Positions 8,961-18,301 of a DNA stretch of 64,000 nucleotides are shown here, in pieces (the first letter of the stretch is position 1; each line of letters begins with the position of its first letter). Below the pieces are notes generated by a model. It saw only the letters and a list, made by a program, of their open reading frames with translations, was not told the origin of the DNA and made no database searches. The DNA comes from Lysinibacillus telephonicus (GTDB lineage Bacteria; Bacillota; Bacilli; Bacillales_A; Planococcaceae). A program made the translations under genes and the position numbers. The stretch is taken from contig NZ_RXNR01000015.1 of the NCBI RefSeq assembly GCF_003966145.1, positions 1 to 64,000 on the forward strand, read 5' to 3'.

Positions 8961-9224
8961 GTTTCCCCCCCTTTATAAAAAAGCGTAAGTATTCTATAAC
9001 CCTGCTTAGGCAAAACATGCCGATGCACGATATACCTCACCTCGTTTAAGTCTTAACAGCTGCAACGTCTCCTTCAAAAGAAGGCGCTATTTTTCTTTGT
9101 CAAAAGAGATGGCGACCTCGAGGGGCTTGCTGGCTTGCGCAAGATTGGCTTCAAAATTTATAACCTTTCTTATGAAGTAAGGAAAGGTCAGAGGCGTCCT
9201 CTACCTCTGACCTCTTATCGTTCG
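8961..9224. other. Structured intercistronic region between binding protein and permease genes
   Basis: No gene is seen. The stretch is more GC-rich than its surroundings. On the minus strand it holds the binding-protein terminator-like hairpin (9185-9213), a short hairpin CCTTC-AAAA-GAAGG near 9070, and repeats around GCAAGCCAGCAAGCCC near 9130. It may set the ratio of binding protein to permease message. I could not match it to a known riboswitch or T-box. Confidence 0.4.
9185..9213 (-). terminator. Attenuator hairpin after the binding-protein gene
   Basis: A perfect 10-bp stem (AGGTCAGAGG at 9185-9194 with 9204-9213) lies just past the binding-protein stop. The following tract on the minus strand is only TTTCC, so read-through into the permease genes is expected. 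Confidence 0.6.
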
Positions 9225-10808
9225 TTAATTTCTCGTTATTGTTGGAACATACAACATCTCATCAGAAGTTGGCGTAAAATTAATACGGTCGCTGACACCT
9301 GTATTAATTTTTTCAAGGTATAAATTGATATGAGGTACATCCTCTGCAACAATTTTCTGGATTTCTTGAATTTGTATTTCTCGGGTTGCAGGATCCATAT
9401 TTACTTGAGAGTCTGCTAATAACTGGTCAATCTCTTCGTTTTTATAATCCGTATGTCCCTCCATACGAGTAGAACGATACCAGTCTACAGAATAAGCCCC
9501 ATCATACATAGAGTTTCCTAATCCCAATAAATATGCATCCTTGTTTTCATTTGCATTACGCAGCTCAACAAAGTTACTCCATTCCATGAATTCTAGGTTA
9601 ACTGTTATACCTACTTGAGCAAGCATACCGACGATTAACTCTGCTACTTCAGCATCTTGTAAATAACGCCCTTTCGGAGCATGCAGCGTCATTTCAAACC
9701 CATCCGAATATCCAGCTTCTTCAAGTAATTGTTTTGCCTTTTCCAAGTCATAGTTGTAAGTATCATACAAACTTGCTTCATGGCCAAAGTTTCCTGGTCC
9801 CACCATTGAAAGTGTTGGAATCCCAGCTCCTTGTAGAGCGAATTCAGTTAAAGTTCCATCATCTATTGCATAATCAATAGCTTGCCGCACTCGAACATCA
9901 GCAGTTGGATAGCCTTCCGTAGCACGGAGAACAATGAAAAGTGTTCGATTTGAAACTTCTTGTTTTAGCGATGTTCCTTCATTACTTTCTACACGTTCCC
10001 AATCAGCTGGAGGAATATTTGTTGCAATATCCACTCCTCCAGTCAATAGTTCCGAAACTCGTGTTGAATCTTCAGGAATAATACGGAATGTTACTTTATC
10101 CCATTCTCCCACTTTCCCCTGGAAGTAATCCTCGAATGGCTCCATAACAATTCGATCATCTCGAACCCACTCTACATATTTATAAGGCCCTGTACCAATA
10201 GGGTTCTCTAAGAAATAATCCCAGCCATTTTCTTCAATATATTTTTTTGGCAACATTCCCGAACCTAAACGTGACAGTCGGTGAATGATAGATGGTTCCG
10301 GGGCATGTGTAATAATTTGCACTGTATAATCATCAATAATTTTCACTTCTTTAATTTGCTTATAATTTGGATTTTCTTTCAATGTTTCATCAGTTGCTAC
10401 ACGTTCTAACGTGAACTTCACGTCTTCTGCCTTGAATTCATCTCCATTATGGAATTTAACACCTTGTTTTAATTTAATCTCAATTGTCATATCATCGAGA
10501 ATTTCATAAGATTCGGCCAGCCAAGGCTGTAATTCATTGTTCTCATCGCGTTTAAATAAATAATCAAACATATTTTGATGTATAGATTCAGTCGATGTAT
10601 TGTTATGGTTATGAATATCAAATCCTAGCATGTCAGATCCTATGGCAATCGTTAATTCCTTGCTTTCCCCATTAGAAGTTGTCCCAGTTTCCTTTGTGCC
10701 TTCCTCTGTTTCAGCGGGCTGTTCATTCTCGGTTGATGAATTATTCGTACAAGCAGCTAATACGATCAAGACAAACATGAATGGCAAAAAACATATTATC
10801 TTTTTCAC
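9225..10808 (-). CDS. Peptide-binding lipoprotein (SBP family 5)
   Basis: This is a 527-aa extracellular solute-binding protein of family 5 (DppA/OppA). It has a lipoprotein signal with hydrophobic core and lipobox LAAC (Cys about residue 20), then an acidic linker. Family motifs include PWLAESYE, VKFHNGDEF, IGTGPYKYVEW and VRQAIDYAID. It would be anchored on the outer face of the membrane and deliver peptides (or nickel or another family-5 ligand) to the permeases encoded downstream. It is the first gene of a leftward operon. The start is GTG with GGGGAGG six bases upstream. The true ligand cannot be read from sequence. Confidence 0.9.
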   Translation of the reverse strand: MKKIICFLPFMFVLIVLAACTNNSSTENEQPAETEEGTKETGTTSNGESKELTIAIGSDMLGFDIHNHNNTSTESIHQNMFDYLFKRDENNELQPWLAESYEILDDMTIEIKLKQGVKFHNGDEFKAEDVKFTLERVATDETLKENPNYKQIKEVKIIDDYTVQIITHAPEPSIIHRLSRLGSGMLPKKYIEENGWDYFLENPIGTGPYKYVEWVRDDRIVMEPFEDYFQGKVGEWDKVTFRIIPEDSTRVSELLTGGVDIATNIPPADWERVESNEGTSLKQEVSNRTLFIVLRATEGYPTADVRVRQAIDYAIDDGTLTEFALQGAGIPTLSMVGPGNFGHEASLYDTYNYDLEKAKQLLEEAGYSDGFEMTLHAPKGRYLQDAEVAELIVGMLAQVGITVNLEFMEWSNFVELRNANENKDAYLLGLGNSMYDGAYSVDWYRSTRMEGHTDYKNEEIDQLLADSQVNMDPATREIQIQEIQKIVAEDVPHINLYLEKINTGVSDRINFTPTSDEMLYVPTITRN

Positions 10809-10927
10809 ACATTTCCTCCCCTCAATAATTTTCTTGCTACATCTACAATTCTTTAACTCTGAGTTGTTTACTTAATATATTCTTATAAAATTTCATTTTA
10901 TGCATAAAAAGTAAAACCATGAAAAAA

Positions 10928-10951
10928 GCTGTCCAGATATTTCTGAACAGC
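10928..10951 (-). terminator. Terminator of the yitJ-metH operon
   Basis: A 10-bp stem (10928-10937 with 10942-10951, one G-U pair) is followed on the minus strand by T6, 24 bp past the metH stop. Confidence 0.85.
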
Positions 10952-10974
10952 CCATTCCATGGTCAGTTTTTTAA

Positions 10975-13900
10975 TTATACATTAAAATATCTTGCGTTTG
11001 GATGTGCAAAGACAATGGCTGAAACACTTGCCTCTGGTTCCATCATATAGCCTTCAGTTAATTGAACGCCGATTTGCTCAGGCTGCAGCAATTTAAATAG
11101 CTTTTCTTGATCCTCTAAATTAGGGCATGCAGGATAGCCAAAGGAGAATCGCTGTCCTTGATATTTTGCTGCAAAACGTTCCCGCATCGTAAAGTCAGTA
11201 GCATCTGGGAAGCCCCATACATCACGAATTTCTTGGTGTAAACGTTCAGCGAATCCTTCTGCAAGTTCCAACGCCGTTGCAAGCAATGCATGGCTTTCTA
11301 AAAATTTGCCTTGCTCTTTTAACTCATCTGCTGCATCTTTAACTCCATGACCAGCAGTTACAACCATTAAAGAGATATAATCCATTTCACCGCTTTCTAC
11401 TGTTTTTAAGAAGTCAGAAAGACATAGATAAGGCGCTTCTTTTTGTCGAGGGAAATGGAATCTTTCAATTTCCGTTTTGCCATCTTCCGGACTATAAATG
11501 ACAACATCATCACCATCAGCTTGAGCAGGGAAGAATTGGTACATTCCAGATGGCTTTAGTAAATCTGAATTCAAATAACCACTAACTAGATTGTATAATT
11601 CTGTAGCACGTTCATCCTTTTCTGCTAATAGATTTTCCACATTGCCTTTTAAGCCTAAATGATGACCAATTAATGTACGCATGTTGACATACGGCTGCAA
11701 GTGAGCAACAGAATAGTTGCGTTTAATGTGCTGTATTAAATCCTTTGGTTTGAAGACTGGTGCATCCTCAACTGTCTTTACCGCTTTTTCAGTACGTTCT
11801 ATTGCGGGTCTAGCCGCGCGTTTCTCATCTGCAAGCATGCGTTTTTCCCGTGATTCTCGAAGCTCCTGTAAAAATGCTTCTCTCTCCTTCACATCAATTA
11901 AACGATTTGCATGCTCCAACCCTTGCATCGCATCTTTTGAATAAATAACAGGACCATCATATTCAGCAGCAATTTTCGTTTCAGTAAATCGCTTTGATAA
12001 TGCCGCTCCTCCAACTAATATTGGCACATCTATATTAGCTTCCTTAAAGTCCTGTGCCGTTAACACCATTTGCTGTGCTGATTTAACAAGCAATCCCGAC
12101 AACCCAACAAAATCAGGCTGTTCTTTTCGAATTGCTTCTATTAACTGGGCAGGTGTAACTTTGATGCCAAGATCTACAACCTTGTAGCCATTGTTGCTTA
12201 AAATGATGTCAACAAGGTTTTTCCCAATATCGTGCACATCACCTTTTACGGTAGCAAGTACAATTTTGCCTTTTCCTGCACTCTCATCTGATTTTTCCAT
12301 ATACTGCTCTAAATGAGCAACGGCAGCCTTCATCACGCCAGCACTTTGCAATACTTCAGCAACAATTAATTGATTATCATTAAAGAGTCGACCAACTTCC
12401 GCCATCCCTTTCATTAAAGGACCATTAATAATATCCAATGGCGTATCAAACATCTTTCTAGCTTCCTCTAAATCTGGGATTAACCCTTCCTTTGTTCCTT
12501 CAACGATATAATAAGCAAGACGTTCTTCCACCGTTGCAGGAATATTGGCTACAGATTTCTCTTTCTTCTTATCACGATAAAAATCAGTAAATACGGCGAG
12601 TGTTTCATCATTTGTATTGAAGATTAAATCATTCGCAAGCTCTATTTCTTCTTCTGGAATTGACGCATAACGCTCTAATTTCTCTGTATTTACAATTGCA
12701 TAATCTAATCCAGCCTGTGTACAGTGATATAAAAAGACAGCGTTTAATACTTCACGACCTACTGGAGGCAATCCAAATGAAACATTACTTACACCAAGCA
12801 CCGTCAATGCTTTGGGGAATTTTTCTTTAATTAACCTAATCCCTTCGATTGTTTCTTCCGCCGCTCCTATATATTGCTCGTCACCTGTTCCAACAGGGAA
12901 AACAAGCGGATCGAATATAATATCCTCTGGGTCGATACCCCATTTTTCCGTTAATAATTGATAAGATCGTTGTGCAACTTCCAGCTTTCTTTGACGCGTT
13001 ACAGCCATTCCCTCTTCATCAATTGTTCCAACTACGATGGATGCACCATACTTTTTGACAATCGGCATGACCGCATCAAATCGTTCTTCACCATCTTCAA
13101 GATTGATTGAGTTAATAATTGCTTTCCCTTGGGAATATTTCAATGCTTCCTCAATAACACGTTCATCAGTAGAGTCAATTACTAAAGGAACCTTTACTTT
13201 TTTCACAACCTCTTGCATGAAATTGCGCATATCTTCCAACTCATCACGATCCGGGTTCGCTAAACAAATATCAATAACATGAGCTCCATTTTTCACTTGA
13301 GCACGTGCAATTTCTGCTGCCTCTTCAAATTTCCCGTCAATAATTAATTGCTTAAATTTGCGAGAACCAATGACGTTTGTACGTTCACCGATAAATAACG
13401 GGCGCATCGAATCGTCGTATAATAGCGGATCAATTCCTGAAACAGCATGGCCATGTGTTTGTTCCGGAAGTGCTCTTGGTGCGTATCCATCAACTGCTTC
13501 CCGAATAGCTTTAATATGATCAGGCGTTGTTCCACAACAGCCTCCTACAATATTAAGCCAGCCTTTATCTGCAAAACCTCGTAGTTTAATAGATAGTGAA
13601 TCTGGTGTTTCGTGATAATGCCCTTCTTCGTCTGGCAGTCCGGCATTTGGATAACAGCTTATATAGCTTGTTGACAAATCCGATAATGAACGAATATGGT
13701 CGGTCATAAATTCTGGACCAGTAGCACAGTTTAGTCCGATGGAAAGCGGCTTAATATGTTCAATTGAAATGTAAAATGCTTCGATCGTTTGACCAGCAAG
13801 TGTAGTTCCCATCGGTTCAATCGTTGCTGAAACCATAATCGGCAGTTTCTTTCCAGTTTCTTCAAAAGCGCGATTTACAGCAAGGGACGCTGCTTTTACA

Positions 13901-14406
13901 TTTAACATATCTTGGCTCGTTTCAAGTAGAAGTAAATGTGCACCAGCATCGATTAATGCTTTCGCCTGGACATAAAAGTTCTCCGTTAATTCATCAAATG
14001 TAATTCCTCCAGTTACTGATAGTGTCTTTGTTGTTGGTCCAATCGCTCCTGCAACAAAACGAGGCCATTCATCTGTTGAAAACTCATCTACAGCTGCTAA
14101 CGCTAGTTCTACCGCACGTTTATTGATTTCCTCAGCTTTATGTCCTAAATTATATTCATTTAATACAAGCGGTGTCCCGCCGAACGTATTTGTACAAATA
14201 ATATCAGCACCGGCTTCTAAATAAGCACGATGAATATTTGTTAAAACATCTGGCCTTGTTAGTACTAGATTTTCATTACAACCTTCTAATTCTTCTCCGC
14301 CAAAATCTTCTGCTGTTAAATTTGCTTGCTGCAGCATCGTTCCCATTGCACCATCAATAATTAAGATGCGTTTTTGCAATTGTGCTTCTATCGGATGGTT
14401 AAACAT
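10975..14406 (-). CDS. metH: Cobalamin-dependent methionine synthase
   Basis: This 1143-aa protein has the full MetH module order. The homocysteine S-methyltransferase domain (about 1-320) has zinc cysteines in GLNCATG and GGCCGTTPDH. The pterin-binding domain follows (about 345-610, GERTNVIGSRKFK and DICLANPDRDE). The B12 cap and B12-binding domains (about 630-870) contain the cobalt-ligand motif GDVHDIGKN. The C-terminal AdoMet reactivation domain (about 890-1143) contains RFSFGYPACPNLEDQ. It transfers the methyl group from 5-methyl-THF to homocysteine. It overlaps the upstream yitJ-like gene by eight bases and shares its S-box control. Unlike B. subtilis, which relies on MetE, this organism therefore needs cobalamin for this route. 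Confidence 0.97.
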   Translation of the reverse strand: MFNHPIEAQLQKRILIIDGAMGTMLQQANLTAEDFGGEELEGCNENLVLTRPDVLTNIHRAYLEAGADIICTNTFGGTPLVLNEYNLGHKAEEINKRAVELALAAVDEFSTDEWPRFVAGAIGPTTKTLSVTGGITFDELTENFYVQAKALIDAGAHLLLLETSQDMLNVKAASLAVNRAFEETGKKLPIMVSATIEPMGTTLAGQTIEAFYISIEHIKPLSIGLNCATGPEFMTDHIRSLSDLSTSYISCYPNAGLPDEEGHYHETPDSLSIKLRGFADKGWLNIVGGCCGTTPDHIKAIREAVDGYAPRALPEQTHGHAVSGIDPLLYDDSMRPLFIGERTNVIGSRKFKQLIIDGKFEEAAEIARAQVKNGAHVIDICLANPDRDELEDMRNFMQEVVKKVKVPLVIDSTDERVIEEALKYSQGKAIINSINLEDGEERFDAVMPIVKKYGASIVVGTIDEEGMAVTRQRKLEVAQRSYQLLTEKWGIDPEDIIFDPLVFPVGTGDEQYIGAAEETIEGIRLIKEKFPKALTVLGVSNVSFGLPPVGREVLNAVFLYHCTQAGLDYAIVNTEKLERYASIPEEEIELANDLIFNTNDETLAVFTDFYRDKKKEKSVANIPATVEERLAYYIVEGTKEGLIPDLEEARKMFDTPLDIINGPLMKGMAEVGRLFNDNQLIVAEVLQSAGVMKAAVAHLEQYMEKSDESAGKGKIVLATVKGDVHDIGKNLVDIILSNNGYKVVDLGIKVTPAQLIEAIRKEQPDFVGLSGLLVKSAQQMVLTAQDFKEANIDVPILVGGAALSKRFTETKIAAEYDGPVIYSKDAMQGLEHANRLIDVKEREAFLQELRESREKRMLADEKRAARPAIERTEKAVKTVEDAPVFKPKDLIQHIKRNYSVAHLQPYVNMRTLIGHHLGLKGNVENLLAEKDERATELYNLVSGYLNSDLLKPSGMYQFFPAQADGDDVVIYSPEDGKTEIERFHFPRQKEAPYLCLSDFLKTVESGEMDYISLMVVTAGHGVKDAADELKEQGKFLESHALLATALELAEGFAERLHQEIRDVWGFPDATDFTMRERFAAKYQGQRFSFGYPACPNLEDQEKLFKLLQPEQIGVQLTEGYMMEPEASVSAIVFAHPNARYFNV

Positions 14407-16255
14407 TTACCTTTACCCCTTTATTTTGCTCATCAAGTTGTTTGATATATTGCATTAGTTGTATTGTTAAATCGTATCGTAAAAATGGAGTAATTAAATA
14501 TATACCATTGAAATGCTGAACAGCTGTATCTAATAACTCTTTTGCTATTGCAACTCCCTCTTGCGCCTCACGAATTTTATCCCCTTCACAAGCTTTCATT
14601 CTTTCCAACACTTCATCAGAAAGCTTAATACCAGGAACCTCATGATGTAAGAATTCCGCGCTGCGGAAACTAGTTAACGGCATTATTCCAATATAAATAG
14701 GCGCCTCTATATGTTTTGTTGCCTCATAAATTTCTACGATTTTTTCTTTTGAATAAACAGGTTGGGAAATAAAATAATCTGCTCCATGTTCAATTTTCTT
14801 TTCTAGCCTGCTTACAGCTCTGTCAATCACACGAACATTTGGGTTAAACGCAGCGGCAACTGAGAAGTTTGCTTTTTTTCTCAATGTTTTACCTGAGAAA
14901 GATATCCCTTCATTTAATTGCTTAATTAACGAGATTAACTCCATGGATGAAACATCATAAACACTTGTTGCTCCTGGGAAATCCCCTACTTTTGTCGGGT
15001 CGCCTGTAACTGCTAAAATATCGTGTAAACCTAATGCATTTAACCCCATAAGATGAGATTGCAGCCCAATCAAATTTCGATCTCGGCAAGTAATATGCGG
15101 CATTGTACGAATACCATGCTGCAATTTTAAAATTGATCCCATGGCAATATTGCTGATGCGAGGGGAAGCAAGTGAATTATCTGCCATCATAATAATATCC
15201 GCACCTTCATCGTAAAGCGCCTTTGCCCCCTCTACAAAGGGGTCAATTTCTAAATGCCTTGGAGTATCAAGCTCCACAATAATTGAACGCTCCCGCTTCG
15301 CTTTTTCATGAAGTGGCTCAAGCTTACGCGGTTCTGGATCCTGTATAAAGATCTCTTGTTGCAGTTTAGTCTCTTTCGATTCAACAGGCTTTAGTTTTTC
15401 CAGTTTCTTCTTTACAGATTCAATATGTTTTGGCGTCGTACCACAGCATCCGCCTATTAAACGAACACCTTGATTTCGTAATTGAACAGATGCACGCGCA
15501 AAATAATCGACCTCTGACTCATAAATGACACGACCATCTTCTATATCTAATAACGATGCATTGGGATATGCTGATAAATACGCGTTTTCGGGAAGCTCTA
15601 CACCTTCAAATGCTTGTATTGTATGATACGGTCCTAGCCTGCAGTTCACACCAACTACATCCGCCCCAATACTCTCTAGTTCATTTAATGCAGCATTCAA
15701 TCGGAGCCCATTTTGTAAAACACCAGGTTCATGCATCGAAACCTGAGCGATAATCGGTATATCAGTTATAATACGCAGCATTTTTATAGTTTCTGATAAT
15801 TCTTCAAAATCATAATACGTTTCTAATAATAGACCGTCTAAACCGCCATTAATTAATACTTCTGCTTGAACTCGAACCGATGCTAATATTTCTTCTAAAG
15901 TAGAATCACTCTTTCGAACTCCTCGAATGCCCCCGATTGAACCAACAATAAATTGGTTTCCATTTGAAACAGCATTTTTTGCTATTGCAATTGCGGCTGC
16001 ATTTATTTCTACAACTTTCGATTCAAGTCCATAGCGTGCAAGCTTAATCGCATTCGCACCATATGTATTCGTTTGGATGACATCTGCTCCAGCTGCAATA
16101 TATTCTCTATGAATCTTTTCAATTACGTCAGGCTTTACGAGATTCATTTCTTCATGACAATTATCTAGTCCATACGAATATAATAGTGTTCCCATTGCAC
16201 CATCTGCAGTTAAAACTTTTGATTTTAAAGCTTCCAATAATCTCATTTCTTTCAC
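14399..16255 (-). CDS. yitJ: Bifunctional homocysteine S-methyltransferase / methylene-THF reductase
   Basis: This 618-aa fusion resembles B. subtilis YitJ. Residues about 1-290 form a homocysteine S-methyltransferase domain with zinc-site motifs GVNCRLGP and GGCCGTTPKH. Residues about 320-610 form a MetF-type TIM barrel (VELDTPRHLE, HITCRDRN, LAVTGDP, ADYFISQPVY). It reduces methylene-THF to 5-methyl-THF, the methyl donor for MetH encoded next. I keep the GTG start because GGGGG is five bases upstream; the ATG three codons later (16246) is less well placed. A SAM riboswitch lies about 200 bp upstream. Confidence 0.95.
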   Translation of the reverse strand: MKEMRLLEALKSKVLTADGAMGTLLYSYGLDNCHEEMNLVKPDVIEKIHREYIAAGADVIQTNTYGANAIKLARYGLESKVVEINAAAIAIAKNAVSNGNQFIVGSIGGIRGVRKSDSTLEEILASVRVQAEVLINGGLDGLLLETYYDFEELSETIKMLRIITDIPIIAQVSMHEPGVLQNGLRLNAALNELESIGADVVGVNCRLGPYHTIQAFEGVELPENAYLSAYPNASLLDIEDGRVIYESEVDYFARASVQLRNQGVRLIGGCCGTTPKHIESVKKKLEKLKPVESKETKLQQEIFIQDPEPRKLEPLHEKAKRERSIIVELDTPRHLEIDPFVEGAKALYDEGADIIMMADNSLASPRISNIAMGSILKLQHGIRTMPHITCRDRNLIGLQSHLMGLNALGLHDILAVTGDPTKVGDFPGATSVYDVSSMELISLIKQLNEGISFSGKTLRKKANFSVAAAFNPNVRVIDRAVSRLEKKIEHGADYFISQPVYSKEKIVEIYEATKHIEAPIYIGIMPLTSFRSAEFLHHEVPGIKLSDEVLERMKACEGDKIREAQEGVAIAKELLDTAVQHFNGIYLITPFLRYDLTIQLMQYIKQLDEQNKGVKVNV

Positions 16256-16461
16256 TCATCCCCCATCGGTTACTTTTAAAAAATTCTGTCTCTTTACGAG
16301 AAAAGCATAAACTCCTAAAGCTATGCATCTTAAACGTAATATTATGCTTTTGCTTGACCCTTATACCGCCGTTTACTCCTCTTATATGAAAGAGCCTTTG
16401 CGTTTACGGAGGAGTAGACTTCAACTTAGAGAATTCCTTCATCCGTTAAACTTCAAAAAAT
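16256..16461. other. Leader between S-box terminator and yitJ
   Basis: About 200 bp of transcribed leader follows the riboswitch terminator. It contains one further possible hairpin, TACTCCTC (near 16373) with GAGGAGTA (near 16402). I see no leader peptide or other gene. Confidence 0.5.
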
Positions 16462-16492
16462 AAAAAGCCTTCTTTTTTCGAAAAGAAGGCTT
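16462..16492 (-). terminator. Riboswitch-controlled terminator of the S-box
   Basis: A perfect 12-bp stem (16465-16476 with 16481-16492) with a 4-nt loop is followed on the minus strand by TTTTATT. It lies directly after the SAM aptamer and is the expression platform: bound SAM should favour it. Confidence 0.92.
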
Positions 16493-16514
16493 AGCATGCT
16501 AATTAGATTTCCTT

Positions 16515-16614
16515 CTTATCTCTCGGCTCTTTGCCAGCTGGATTTAGCACCTTACATTTTGTTGGTTGCTGAAGCTTCATCGGGCCAGTCCCTCTGCTTC
16601 TCTTGATAAGAGTT
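16515..16614 (-). promoter_or_regulatory. SAM-I (S-box) riboswitch aptamer
   Basis: On the minus strand the element reads CTTATCAAGAG, AGAGGGACTGGCCC, GATGAAGC, CAGCAACC, AAGGTGCTAAATCC and GAGAGATAAG in order, which are the conserved blocks of the S-box. P1 closes with CTTATC/GATAAG. It controls the yitJ-metH operon: high SAM should terminate transcription at the hairpin downstream. Sequence and position match the known family closely. Confidence 0.97.
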
Positions 16615-16688
16615 GTTTTTTATTATATTAAGTTGAATCATATCTTGAAATAGCTCTTTCGTCAATACTATAATCAGATTTTTGTGAA

Positions 16689-18083
16689 TCATTGCAATAA
16701 TATGTTAGAAATTTTCTCTGCAGTATTTTTTCCATTTTCAATACATGCACCTATTCCTACGCCAAAGTAAGAGCAGCCAGCGATGAAAAGATTAGGATAT
16801 TTATCTTCAAGTTCATTCTGAACAACCTGCAAAGCTTCATTATGCGCCAAATCATATTTAGGCATTGAATCAATCCACTTCTCAACATTAACAACAACAG
16901 GTTCTTCTTCGATATTCAAGCTTCTTTTCACATCATTTAGAGCTACTTTTGTAAGCTCCTCTTCTGACATAGCAGCAAGTTCTTCATACTTTGGATTATT
17001 ATTTTTATAGAACAAGCGGATAAGTAAATTGCCATTCACTGATGTATGTTTCCATTTACGACTTGTCCATGTTGATGCATTGCATACTAAATCACTATTG
17101 TGTGAAACAATAAAACCAGTTCCATCAGCTGGCAATATTGAGTCAGGTACATCAAACCCTAAATACATAGTAATTGCAGAGGCATTTGTAAATTTTGATA
17201 ATTGGTTATCTAATTCTTTATCGTTCAGTACAGATCGAACAACTTGGTTCGGTACAGCTAATACAACAGCATCAGCCAAAACGGAAGGTCGATTATCAAA
17301 TGACACTTCATAACCGTTATTATGCTTTTCAACACTAATTGTTGCAGTATTTTTATAAAACTTTACTTCTGGCATTAATTCTTCAAGTCGATTAATTAAT
17401 GCAGTTAAACCATTTCTAAACGAGATGAATTTTTTATTTGCGGCTTTCTCGAACTGCTCTCGATTTGCTTCAAAGCCTTTTATAATACTTCCATATTTAT
17501 TTTTATAATCAACTAAGTAAGGCAATGTTGATGCTAGAGAAAGCTGATAAAGATCGCCTGAATAAACACCAGCTAATACAGGCGCTATTTGCTTTTCAAC
17601 AATTTCTTTCCCTAAAAAGTATTCTAAAAATTCCCCTATAGAGCTTTCTTTCGTAAACTTTGTATTCGGCAACTCAAAATCTTTTAATACTCTTTTTTTA
17701 CCTTCTTCTGAAATCAATGTGCTAGCATTTAATGAATCAATATCCATAGGAATTCCAAAGGTTGACCCTGCTGGTATTGCATGCAATTCGTTGTTTGTAT
17801 GTATATAAGAAATTCCTGTTTCGTTATATACAAGCTCCGATTCAAAATCAAGCTCTTTAACAAGGTCCAGCACTCCAGGGTAACGGGCTACTATAGAATC
17901 TGCACCAGTTTCCATAATGAAGCCATTCTCATATTCAGTATGCATTTTACCGCCCAAATAATCATTTTTTTCCGCTAGTATAAGACGAATAGGTGCATCT
18001 AATTCTTGGGCATATCTTCTCAAATAATGCATTGTACATAATCCTGTTATTCCGCCTCCAACTACAACAACCGTTTTCATCAT
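16689..18083 (-). CDS. hemY: Coproporphyrinogen III / protoporphyrinogen oxidase (HemY/CgoX)
   Basis: This 464-aa flavoprotein has an N-terminal dinucleotide-binding motif VVVGGGITGLCTMHYL and EKNDYLGGKMHTE, the FAD/substrate region METGADSIVARYP, and a C-terminal FAD motif FIAGCSYFGVGIGACIENG. Length matches Firmicute HemY (about 465-470 aa). In these bacteria the enzyme oxidises coproporphyrinogen III to coproporphyrin III in the coproporphyrin-dependent haem pathway. Unlike B. subtilis, where hemEHY are together, it stands alone here. Start: two tandem ATGs; GGGAG is well placed for either. Confidence 0.93.
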   Translation of the reverse strand: MMKTVVVVGGGITGLCTMHYLRRYAQELDAPIRLILAEKNDYLGGKMHTEYENGFIMETGADSIVARYPGVLDLVKELDFESELVYNETGISYIHTNNELHAIPAGSTFGIPMDIDSLNASTLISEEGKKRVLKDFELPNTKFTKESSIGEFLEYFLGKEIVEKQIAPVLAGVYSGDLYQLSLASTLPYLVDYKNKYGSIIKGFEANREQFEKAANKKFISFRNGLTALINRLEELMPEVKFYKNTATISVEKHNNGYEVSFDNRPSVLADAVVLAVPNQVVRSVLNDKELDNQLSKFTNASAITMYLGFDVPDSILPADGTGFIVSHNSDLVCNASTWTSRKWKHTSVNGNLLIRLFYKNNNPKYEELAAMSEEELTKVALNDVKRSLNIEEEPVVVNVEKWIDSMPKYDLAHNEALQVVQNELEDKYPNLFIAGCSYFGVGIGACIENGKNTAEKISNILLQ

Positions 18084-18240
18084 TACAACTCCCTATCCGA
18101 ACAATTTAACTCTTACTAATAGTATAAACTTTTTTTCAATATAGAGCTTGTATGTTACTTTACAAAATTAGTACAAAGAATATGGCTGTTGCTGATGAAG
18201 AAGAAATAGCCTTTAAATTTTCACTTTATAACGAAGAAAA

Positions 18241-18274
18241 GGGATGTACAGAAATTCCTCTTTCTGTACATCCC
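18241..18274 (-). terminator. Terminator of the Sel1-repeat gene
   Basis: A perfect 14-bp stem (18241-18254 with 18261-18274) is followed on the minus strand by TTTTCTT, 27 bp past the stop. Confidence 0.85.
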
Positions 18275-18301
18275 TTATTTCAATTCAAATTAAAATATTT
18301 T

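Noticed and set aside
9135-9323. 62-aa plus-strand frame in the spacer after the binding-protein gene
   Set aside because: It runs through the attenuator hairpin and into the antisense of the binding-protein gene; composition is not protein-like.
16186-16389. 67-aa plus-strand frame over the yitJ start
   Set aside because: It is antisense to yitJ and its leader, with low-complexity Leu-rich content and no ribosome site.
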